Shown: positions 1 through 5,116 of the stretch, in pieces
Layout: each line of letters starts with the position of its first letter
Numbering within the stretch: the stretch's first letter is position 1
Source of the DNA: Anaerolineales bacterium
GTDB taxonomy: Bacteria; Chloroflexota; Anaerolineae; Anaerolineales; VGOW01
DNA: 5,731 bases
Direction: 5' to 3'
NCBI GenBank assembly: GCA_919901875.1
Contig: CAKKQG010000424.1
Location: 1 to 5,731 of the forward strand
Made by a program: the position numbers and the translations under genes
The notes under the pieces: model-generated
The model's database searches: none
What the model saw: only the letters and a program-made list of their open reading frames with translations
Told to the model about the DNA's origin: nothing

Positions 1-101
1 TCGTCGTCGCTCACAGGTTTTCCGTCTTGGGCGTACACGACGGCAACCACCATGAAACTGGCGATGATCGTTAGAAGTGAAATGATGAGTCTGCGAGTCA
101 T
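1..101 (-). CDS. ccmH: CcmH-type cytochrome c maturation protein, N-terminal fragment
   Basis: Only the first 33 codons are present; the gene runs off the left edge of the window. The start is ATG at 101-99, nine bases after the ccmF stop, with a good ribosome binding site. The translated start is a basic MTRR, then a hydrophobic stretch (about residues 5-23) ending in a VYA-like signal peptidase site followed by AQDGKPVSDD. A short N-terminal signal or anchor followed by an acidic pre-domain directly after ccmF is what a CcmH/CycL/NrfF-family protein looks like. In that family the mature part carries an (L/R)CXXC motif that reduces or presents the apocytochrome thiols to CcmF. The motif itself would lie outside the window, so the identity rests on position, signal sequence and my recollection of similar proteins. 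Another exported protein is possible. Confidence 0.68.
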   Translation of the reverse strand, partial: MTRRLIISLLTIIASFMVVAVVYAQDGKPVSDD

Positions 102-107
102 GATTAA

Positions 108-113
108 CTCCTA
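108..113 (-). promoter_or_regulatory. Ribosome binding site of the ccmH-type gene, overlapping the ccmF stop
   Basis: On the minus strand the sequence reads TAGGAG, six bases before the ATG at 101. Its first three bases are the TAG stop codon of ccmF. This fixes the start of the short downstream gene and implies that ribosomes ending on ccmF are placed next to the next start, so the two products are probably translationally coupled. Confidence 0.75.
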
Positions 114-2186
114 TCCGCTCACGGGTATCGGCAGCGGCGCGACAGGACGCAGCGCGTAAGATGTTTGTTTGTCATCCAACGATGTCCACGCGGCGATCAA
201 CGTCCCGATGATAAAGGTGATGCCGCCAGCCCAGACCCAATTGATCAGCGGATTGACATAGATTTTGAAGGTCGAAGCGTTGAGCCCGATCTCTTCCCAA
301 CCTACTAACAGCACATACACATCCGCGCCCGGTGTTGAATACACGCCTGGCACGGTCACCGGTTGTTTTTGCGAGATGTAATAATCGCGGCGCGGCGCAA
401 GTGTCATGATGTATTCGCCATCGCGGAACAACTTTGCTTTCGCTTCGACGATCTCTTGATCATCGCCCAGATAGCGTTTGAGACTCTCGAAGGTCAAGGT
501 GTAATTCTCCACCGTGAGACTCTGCCCGGCGCCAATCGTCCCTTGCGTTTCGGTTTTGAAAAATTCGTCGCCGACGATGCCCAAAGCCATCATCACGACT
601 CCCAAGTGAATGATGTAGCCGCCGTAGCGCCGCCGATTGCGTGACATAAGATGAAAGAGCGCGGCGAAAAAGTTTTCACCCTGACTATTCATCCGCGCCC
701 GCGCGCCGCGCCAAAATTCCCACAACGTCGTCAGCGCGACGAAAGACACTAACCACAACCCGGCCAACGCCAGCGGATACGGATGTGGATTCCAGTGGGA
801 TGCCGCCGCGGCGATTGTCGCTATCACCGATCCAATAAACGGAATCAAGATCGATCTCCCCAGACTCATCACCGCTTGTTTGCGCCAGGCCAAGAGCGGC
901 GCAATCCCCATCAACAAAACTAATATGCCAAACAATGGGCCCGTGACTTGCTTGAAGAACGGCGGACCGACTGTGATCTTTGTTCCGGTGACAAGCTCGG
1001 AGATCATCGGGAAGGTCGTTCCCCAGAACACGGCGAAAGTAATTCCGAGGAATAATAAGTTTTGAAACAGAAATGCTGATTCGCGCGACAGTAAGCTATC
1101 CATCTCGTGTTCGGTCTTCAGCGTATCCATTCGCTTGAACATCAAGAGGAGTGAACCGAGGAAGGTGATCGAGACGAAGATCAAAAACGCCGGACCCATC
1201 GCCGATTTGGAAAATGAATGTACCGAACCGACCACGCCGGTGCGCGTGATGAAAGTTCCGAAGACGGAGAGGCTGTAGGTGAGAATGATCAACACTACGT
1301 TCCATACTTTCAACATCCCGCGCTTCTCATGGATCATCACCGAGTGAAGAAAGGCTGTGCCGGTTAACCACGGCATGAGCATGGCGTTCTCGATTGGATC
1401 CCAACCCCAATAGCCGCCCCAGCCCAATACGTCGTATGCCCAACGCCCACCCAACACCAAACCAATTGAAAGGAACAACCACGCCACCAACGTCCAGCGG
1501 CGCGTGGTACGAATCCATTGGTCGTCACCCGCCTTGCCGGTGATGAGCGCGGCAATGGCGAAGGCATAAGGAATCACAAAGCCGGTGAAACCGAGATACG
1601 TTGTCGGCGGATGACCGATCATGCCGAAGTGCCGCAACAGTGGATTCAATCCTTGTCCATCTTGTGCTATGAAAGCGACAAATCCATTTGGTTGAAGGAG
1701 TGCCGTGATGATTTCACCAGTCGCCGCGTTCTCCCACAAACGGGCGAATGGATTTGTTATGAAGAGCCCCAACGATTGAAAGAACGCCAGCGTGCCCATC
1801 GTCACGAAGATGACGTAAGGCATCAACTCACGATCCCGTTCCCATTTGCGGATCATCACCGCCGCCACAAAGCCAGACATGATCCACGACCAGAAGAGGA
1901 TCGATCCCGCTTGCCCACCCCACAAGGCCGTGACGCGCAGAAAGATCGGCATGGTTCGACTCGAAACGTCAACGACATAGGCTTGACTGAAGTCCAACGT
2001 GATCAATCCGTAGAGAACGATGATCACGGCCAGCGTGAGCAATGGAAAGACGATGATCGCCGCGTTGCGCGCGCTGTCTACAAATTGCGGGCGTTTGTTC
2101 TGCGCGCCGAAGACGGCGGCGCTGGCGGCATAAAGCGCCAAGATGAATGAGAGAAGTAAAGCGAAGTAACCTAAATCGTAGAGCAT
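111..2186 (-). CDS. ccmF: Cytochrome c heme lyase subunit CcmF
   Basis: A 691-residue polytopic membrane protein of the CcmF/NrfE family, slightly longer than E. coli CcmF (about 650). Family role: CcmF with CcmH takes heme from CcmE and ligates it to the CXXCH of apocytochrome c on the outer face of the membrane. The WWD heme-handling motif is at about 255-273 (GWGGYWGWDPIENAMLMPWL). The four histidines known as heme ligands in CcmF all appear in their contexts: GHPP at H192, FLHS at H281, SVHSF at H323 and IIHLG at H527. The intervals between the first three (89 and 42 residues) agree with E. coli H173, H261 and H303 as I recall them. The conserved blocks WGGQAGS (about 89), FGTFITRTGVV (about 309) and RRYGGY (about 518) support the call. 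A large outer loop (about 540-645) precedes a final membrane segment near the C terminus. The start ATG has an AAGGAG site five bases upstream. It is separated from tlpA by a palindromic repeat and followed at once by the ccmH-type gene. Confidence 0.96.
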   Translation of the reverse strand: MLYDLGYFALLLSFILALYAASAAVFGAQNKRPQFVDSARNAAIIVFPLLTLAVIIVLYGLITLDFSQAYVVDVSSRTMPIFLRVTALWGGQAGSILFWSWIMSGFVAAVMIRKWERDRELMPYVIFVTMGTLAFFQSLGLFITNPFARLWENAATGEIITALLQPNGFVAFIAQDGQGLNPLLRHFGMIGHPPTTYLGFTGFVIPYAFAIAALITGKAGDDQWIRTTRRWTLVAWLFLSIGLVLGGRWAYDVLGWGGYWGWDPIENAMLMPWLTGTAFLHSVMIHEKRGMLKVWNVVLIILTYSLSVFGTFITRTGVVGSVHSFSKSAMGPAFLIFVSITFLGSLLLMFKRMDTLKTEHEMDSLLSRESAFLFQNLLFLGITFAVFWGTTFPMISELVTGTKITVGPPFFKQVTGPLFGILVLLMGIAPLLAWRKQAVMSLGRSILIPFIGSVIATIAAAASHWNPHPYPLALAGLWLVSFVALTTLWEFWRGARARMNSQGENFFAALFHLMSRNRRRYGGYIIHLGVVMMALGIVGDEFFKTETQGTIGAGQSLTVENYTLTFESLKRYLGDDQEIVEAKAKLFRDGEYIMTLAPRRDYYISQKQPVTVPGVYSTPGADVYVLLVGWEEIGLNASTFKIYVNPLINWVWAGGITFIIGTLIAAWTSLDDKQTSYALRPVAPLPIPVSG

Positions 2187-2191
2187 AAAAA

Positions 2192-2197
2192 CTCCTT
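2192..2197 (-). promoter_or_regulatory. Ribosome binding site of ccmF
   Basis: AAGGAG on the minus strand, five bases before the ATG at 2186. It lies outside the palindrome that begins at 2218, so the hairpin should not sequester it. Confidence 0.8.
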
Positions 2198-2217
2198 GTT
2201 ACAATTTCATTTTTCGC

Positions 2218-2334
2218 AACTACTTAGCCGCTCCGTCATTGCGAGCGTTCTTCGCGTAGCGGAAAGCAATCTCGGTCGCGCTTTGAGATTGCTTCGTCGC
2301 ACAGAACGCTCCTCGCAATGACGCCTGAGTAGTT
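2218..2334. repeat. Imperfect palindromic repeat between tlpA and ccmF
   Basis: The stretch folds back on itself along nearly its whole length. Outer arms are AACTACTTAG (2218-2227) and CTGAGTAGTT (2325-2334), 9 of 10 paired. Next come CGTCATTGCGAG (2234-2245) and CTCGCAATGACG (2312-2323), fully paired, with CGTTC/GAACG continuing after a 3-base insertion in the right arm. The tip is AAGCAATCTC (2264-2273) against GAGATTGCTT (2285-2294), fully paired around an 11-base loop. The GTCATTGCGAG...GCAATCTC core resembles a dispersed palindrome that I recall from many unrelated bacterial genomes. It ends one base before the tlpA stop codon. Downstream on the transcribed strand there is no U-tract, so it is not a typical terminator. 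An mRNA-stabilising or attenuating role is possible. No transposase and no clear target duplication were seen. Confidence 0.85.
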
Positions 2335-2335
2335 A

Positions 2336-2917
2336 TCATTTCTCGTTGAGCAACTCGTCTATCTTGTTGTCCAACTGAGGTGCTGCCATCGGTCCGATAT
2401 GCACGCCGCGCAGTCGTCCCGTTTTATCTACGAAAAATGTTTCGGGGATGCCTTGGATGCGATAGGCTTGGGCGATGCGCGTGCCGACATCCACGCCATT
2501 GAAGTAGGTGATGTTGAACTCGGCAAGATAAGCGATTGCCTCTTTTTGTGTATCCACCCAATTCACGCCGATGAACGTCACGCCCTTGTCTTTATATTTG
2601 CGCCACGTTCGCTCAAGGTAAGGTGCCTCTTGGCGACAAGGTTGACACCACGATGCCCAAAAATTAATAACGATCACTTGCCCGCGCAATTGACTGAGCG
2701 TGATCGTCTGACCATTAAAGCTAGTCAGCGAAAAGTCCGGTGCAATTCCCGAATCGCGCGGACCATTCGCGCCACGCACCACACCCCAACTCAGTAACGC
2801 GATCAGCCCGATGACCAACAACGCCGCGCCCCAACGCCCGATACGCCACCATATATTTTGTTGTGGAGGAGCATCGCTGATGATCGTCGGCGTTTCTACA
2901 ACAGTGTTTACATTCAT
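2336..2917 (-). CDS. Membrane-anchored TlpA/ResA-type thiol-disulfide oxidoreductase
   Basis: 193 residues from the ATG at 2917. One N-terminal membrane anchor (about 29-48) is followed by an AhpC/TSA-thioredoxin fold facing outside. PDFSLTSFNGQ (60-70) is the typical ResA/TlpA entry strand. The redox site is WCQPC (Cys91, Cys94) after INFWAS, the cis-proline loop is GIPETFFVD (Pro158), and a GVHIGPM strand follows. Family role: reduces the CXXCH thiols of apocytochrome c, receiving electrons from CcdA, which fits its place between ccdA and ccmF. The open frame extends upstream to a GTG at 2941, but those eight extra codons lie inside an inserted repeat element and are not native. Removing the insert and one target copy restores an ATGA overlap with ccdA, which supports the ATG at 2917. 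No good ribosome site now lies close to this ATG; the nearest, AAGG, is 14 bases away. Translation may therefore have been weakened by the insertion. Confidence 0.93.
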   Translation of the reverse strand: MNVNTVVETPTIISDAPPQQNIWWRIGRWGAALLVIGLIALLSWGVVRGANGPRDSGIAPDFSLTSFNGQTITLSQLRGQVIVINFWASWCQPCRQEAPYLERTWRKYKDKGVTFIGVNWVDTQKEAIAYLAEFNITYFNGVDVGTRIAQAYRIQGIPETFFVDKTGRLRGVHIGPMAAPQLDNKIDELLNEK

Positions 2918-2918
2918 A
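2914..2918. repeat. Target site duplication, left copy (TCATA)
   Basis: TCATA immediately flanks the left terminal inverted repeat of the element at 2919-3050 and is identical to the bases at 3051-3055. On the minus strand it reads TATGA and holds the tlpA ATG. Confidence 0.8.
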
Positions 2919-3050
2919 CTGGGCTTACGCACCTTAATCACGAATGACTCGAATAAACGAATAACACGAATTTTTCTTTGGTTTTATTCGTCAAATTCGG
3001 AACATTCGTGACATTCGTGATAAAAAATTCTATGAACTGCGTAAGTCCAG
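2919..3050. mobile_element. MITE-like non-autonomous element in the ccdA-tlpA junction
   Basis: 132 bp with terminal inverted repeats CTGGGCTTACGCA (2919-2931) and TGCGTAAGTCCAG (3038-3050), 12 of 13 paired, flanked by identical TCATA copies. It encodes no protein. Inside is a second, longer inverted repeat, 2938-2971 against 2986-3020. It is built from four CGAAT boxes on the left (2941, 2950, 2958, 2967) and four ATTCG boxes on the right (2986, 2995, 3004, 3013), at 8-9 base intervals around a short T-rich loop. The right arm has about 12 more bases between the terminal and internal repeats than the left. Transcribed on the minus strand it would form a long hairpin. No U-tract follows, so it is not an obvious terminator. 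Which transposase would move it is not visible here. Confidence 0.85.
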
Positions 3051-3055
3051 TCATA
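3051..3055. repeat. Target site duplication, right copy (TCATA)
   Basis: The second TCATA copy abuts the right terminal inverted repeat. On the minus strand TATGA contains the TGA stop codon of ccdA, so the duplication kept the ccdA reading frame end intact. Confidence 0.8.
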
Positions 3056-3773
3056 TAAAGAATCCAAAGAAGCGATACCAATACGCGCTCATGACCGACA
3101 TGAAGTTGCTGAACACTAACAAACCCATGACGATCAACATCACGCCGCTTAACGTTTCGATGAGGCGCGCCTTCGTGTTTAACTTCCGAAGCAACCCGCG
3201 CGCCCGATCCAGCGCGAAGGCCGACAACACAAAGGGGATGCCGAGTCCGAGCGAATAAGCGATCAACAGCAACGCGCCTTGTCCCACCGTGGCACTTGCC
3301 GCCGCCAACGTGAGAATGCCGGAGAGCACAATGCCCACACACGGAGTCCAACCAATGGCGAAGATCGCGCCGATGAGTAGCGAACTGAAATATCCGCGCC
3401 GTTCGACTTTGGACATATCCGCTTGGAACGTGCGATTGAGAAAAGGGATGTTGAAGAGGCGCAGAGTGTGCAAACCAAAGATGACGAGAATGATCCCGCC
3501 CACTTGCTGCACAATCGGCATCGTGCGTAACAACGCAAAACCGATCAGCCCGACAGACGCGCCGACGATGGTGAAGACCAGAGTGAATCCCAAAACAAAC
3601 ATCAGCGCGTGCGCCACTACTTTGCGCCGCTCGCCGATGAGTTGCCCATCTGCGCCCACCGTTGCGCCGGAGAGATAGCCAAGATACCCCGGCACCAACG
3701 GCACGACGCAGGGTGAAGCAAAAGAAAGCAAGCCCGCGCCAACGGCGATCAGGATCGAAATTGGTTCGGGCAT
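3051..3773 (-). CDS. ccdA: CcdA-type transmembrane thiol-disulfide transporter
   Basis: 240 residues and about six membrane segments, the usual length and shape of CcdA (the short DsbD-like family). Family role: moves electrons from cytoplasmic thioredoxin through a pair of membrane cysteines to extracytoplasmic thioredoxins such as ResA/TlpA. The two cysteines are in their signature contexts: SFASPCVVPLVPGYLGYLSG with Cys22 in the first helix and GWTPCVG with Cys145 in the fourth. The middle loop (about 107-127) carries the expected LFNIPFL-type segment. The start ATG has TAAGG five bases upstream, overlapping the TAA stop of the preceding gene (7-base gap). It ends in ATA TGA. The TGA is part of the target duplication of a MITE-like element that now separates ccdA from its likely partner, the tlpA-type gene. 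Confidence 0.95.
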   Translation of the reverse strand: MPEPISILIAVGAGLLSFASPCVVPLVPGYLGYLSGATVGADGQLIGERRKVVAHALMFVLGFTLVFTIVGASVGLIGFALLRTMPIVQQVGGIILVIFGLHTLRLFNIPFLNRTFQADMSKVERRGYFSSLLIGAIFAIGWTPCVGIVLSGILTLAAASATVGQGALLLIAYSLGLGIPFVLSAFALDRARGLLRKLNTKARLIETLSGVMLIVMGLLVFSNFMSVMSAYWYRFFGFFI

Positions 3774-3778
3774 GTTCG

Positions 3779-3783
3779 CCTTA
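3779..3783 (-). promoter_or_regulatory. Ribosome binding site of ccdA, overlapping the upstream stop codon
   Basis: Minus-strand TAAGG, five bases before the ATG at 3773. Its TAA is the stop codon of the DUF2933-like gene, an arrangement that favours translational coupling. Confidence 0.6.
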
Positions 3784-4041
3784 ATCCTTTTGTGTTTCGG
3801 CGGGGAGTTGAGGCGGCTTCACGGCGGTTGGCAGTTTGTGATGCTGATCATGCTCGTCGGCGTGATCGTGATTCATCATCCCGCGCATCATCAGCAAATG
3901 CAATGCGGGGCATAGCAACAACAGCCCCACGTAGATCACGCTGTTGGCTGGAACTTTGAAGAAAGAAATTGCTGCAAACCCCGCCAGCGGAATCAAACAA
4001 CAGGCTAACATAATCAGTAAATGTTTTTTGTTCATGTTCAT
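3781..4041 (-). CDS. Small DUF2933-like membrane protein with His-rich tail
   Basis: 86 residues from ATG 4041, chosen because AAGGAG lies nine bases upstream; the open frame continues upstream without a better start. There are two membrane segments (about 8-28 and 35-53) with MLACCLIPLAG in the first and LLLLCPALHLLMM in the second. A C-terminal tail follows, rich in His, Asp and Met (MMNHDHADEHDQHHK, about 55-69), then a Pro-rich end. The CP-x-x-HLL-MM pattern and His-rich end resemble DUF2933 proteins, which I recall near heavy-metal and copper genes. Metal binding by the tail and the cysteines (14, 15, 44) is a reasonable inference but no function is established. It is seven bases upstream of ccdA and surely co-transcribed with it. 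Confidence 0.75.
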   Translation of the reverse strand: MNMNKKHLLIMLACCLIPLAGFAAISFFKVPANSVIYVGLLLLCPALHLLMMRGMMNHDHADEHDQHHKLPTAVKPPQLPAETQKD

Positions 4042-4050
4042 TGTCAGTGT

Positions 4051-4056
4051 CTCCTT
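4051..4056 (-). promoter_or_regulatory. Ribosome binding site of the DUF2933-like gene
   Basis: AAGGAG on the minus strand, within a longer AAAAGGAG, nine bases before ATG 4041. It decides the start. An in-frame ATG at 4128 would overlap the preceding gene and encode a basic, non-membrane N terminus. Confidence 0.75.
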
Positions 4057-4084
4057 TTGAAAGTTAATGGATGAACGAGAAATG

Positions 4085-4594
4085 TTACGGATAGAACGCC
4101 GTGATTTCCCCAAGTGCTTTCTCGGCAATCGCTTTATCTGCCGTCAGCCAAATGACGAGCTTGCCCGATTGAAAATAAAAATGTTGTTGCCCCATCCCGC
4201 TCAGCTCATACACCCTGCGTCCATTTAATTGGCGTGCCTGTGGTGATGTAAACGGCGAGCGACCTTCGGCGATCTTGTTCGTCATCGCCTGCACCATTTG
4301 AGCGGCAATCGTATTCTGGGCGGAGCTGGAGACCCACACCGTTGCGGCACTGTCACCGTAAATTGCTATGACACCGGAGGTCATCGGAAATTCTTTGCCG
4401 TGCACCAGTGTCACTTCGGTGACAGCGTCGGCTCCCGAAATTTTTTGTGTCACTTGCACTCCTGCCACTGCCTCAGGCACAGAGATCGGCTTGGGTCGAG
4501 GCAACACTTCGGTGTATGCCCAATAGCCCGCGCTGGCGAGAAACAACAACGCGCCGACGACGATTATCAATTTGGGGCTAAAAAGATTCCGCAT
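4085..4594 (-). CDS. Membrane-anchored extracytoplasmic protein of unknown function
   Basis: 169 residues. One N-terminal membrane anchor (about 8-27, no lipobox cysteine) is followed by a Pro-rich hinge (LPRPKPISVP) and a mixed alpha/beta domain of about 130 residues outside the membrane. The domain has alternating strands (AVTEVTLVHGK, SGVIAIYG, AATVWVSSS), a helix (about 93-110), a GRSPFTSP turn (111-118) and a C-terminal GMGQQHFYF-GKLVIWLTAD strand pair with a final helix ending in FYP. The protein has no cysteine, so it is not a thiol oxidoreductase. I do not recognise the family. The ATG at 4594 lacks a strong ribosome site. It lies 24 bases after the lipoprotein stop and 43 bases before the DUF2933-like start, so it is very likely an operon member. 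A substrate- or cofactor-sensing or binding subunit would fit its form, but this is a guess. Confidence 0.82.
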   Translation of the reverse strand: MRNLFSPKLIIVVGALLFLASAGYWAYTEVLPRPKPISVPEAVAGVQVTQKISGADAVTEVTLVHGKEFPMTSGVIAIYGDSAATVWVSSSAQNTIAAQMVQAMTNKIAEGRSPFTSPQARQLNGRRVYELSGMGQQHFYFQSGKLVIWLTADKAIAEKALGEITAFYP

Positions 4595-4618
4595 GAGGCT
4601 TCATTCCATTTCGTCGAG

Positions 4619-5116
4619 TCACTTGGATAGAGTCCACTCAAAGACTCGCGTGGGCACACCAGCCTCTTTGATCGTGAGCGTCAGTTTCTTCGCGCCGTCT
4701 AAGAGCGGCTTGCCATCGGTCGTCTTCGTTGGAAACTTGAGCGTGCCTTGCACATGATGCCCGCTGCCCGTGGGCCAATCAGAACCGACGACGGATAGAC
4801 CGTTGTCAGTCGTCAACGTAGATTGAGCGGCGAGATTCCAAGACAAGTCAATAGAGTGGGTGCTCATCTCCACTAAGAAATCTAAAGTTCCTGCAGGGGC
4901 ATCAAGGTTTTTCGGCACCACAAGAAATTCAACCGAACCTTGCGAATCGGCACGCACCAAATTCGGGTCGTTGTTCAAACCGGTCGGGGAGGGCGCGGCA
5001 GTAGAGGACTCTTGTGCCTTCGTAGAAGGGGCAGGAGTCAGCCCGGAAATTTGCGGTGCCGAACAAGCTGCAAGAGCGAAAATCACGAAGGAGAGAAAAA
5101 TAGTTTTACGTAACAT
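4619..5116 (-). CDS. Lipoprotein of unknown function with THS and GSGHH motifs
   Basis: 165 residues from ATG 5116. A TTG one codon earlier also opens the frame, but the ATG forms a TGATG overlap with the preceding stop. A lipoprotein signal peptide with lipobox LAAC (15-18) makes Cys18 the lipidated residue. A Ser/Thr/Pro/Ala-rich linker (about 19-46) is followed by one beta-rich domain of about 115 residues. Its marked features are EMSTHSIDLSWNLAAQSTL, then TGSGHHVQGTLKFP, and a C-terminal immunoglobulin-like strand series (KLTLTIKEAGVPTRVFEWTL). The paired TH and HH sites could bind a metal; that is inference from residue type only. Similar THSxDL...GHHxxGTLxFP proteins seem familiar to me from Chloroflexota and actinobacterial genomes, but I cannot name a family or function. 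Overlap with the CCVHH membrane protein gene suggests the two products act together at the outer membrane face. Confidence 0.85.
   Translation of the reverse strand: MLRKTIFLSFVIFALAACSAPQISGLTPAPSTKAQESSTAAPSPTGLNNDPNLVRADSQGSVEFLVVPKNLDAPAGTLDFLVEMSTHSIDLSWNLAAQSTLTTDNGLSVVGSDWPTGSGHHVQGTLKFPTKTTDGKPLLDGAKKLTLTIKEAGVPTRVFEWTLSK

Noticed and set aside
1518..2150. Plus-strand open frame of 210 codons
   Set aside because: Antisense to ccmF, highly charged low-information protein with no recognisable motif. ccmF is certain on the other strand.
2218..2334. The palindrome after tlpA as a Rho-independent terminator
   Set aside because: No U-rich tail follows the stem on the minus strand, and ccmF with its own ribosome site starts about 30 bases later. 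It reads better as a dispersed repeat.
2989..2994. TTGACG on the minus strand inside the MITE-like element as a -35 box for tlpA
   Set aside because: No -10-like hexamer occurs at 16-19 bases. The bases are explained by the ATTCG box array.
2938..3020. CGAAT/ATTCG boxes as a CRISPR array
   Set aside because: Units are 5 bases at 8-9 base spacing and mirrored in orientation; CRISPR repeats are about 23-47 bases, same orientation, with unique spacers.
2938..3351. Minus-strand open frame of 137 codons running through the end of ccdA and the MITE-like element
   Set aside because: Shadow frame of ccdA. Its C-terminal part is element and repeat sequence with no protein character.
4042..4128. N-terminal extension of the DUF2933-like protein to an ATG at 4128
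   Set aside because: It would overlap the end of the preceding gene and add a basic, Ser-rich tail. ATG 4041 has a strong AAGGAG site.
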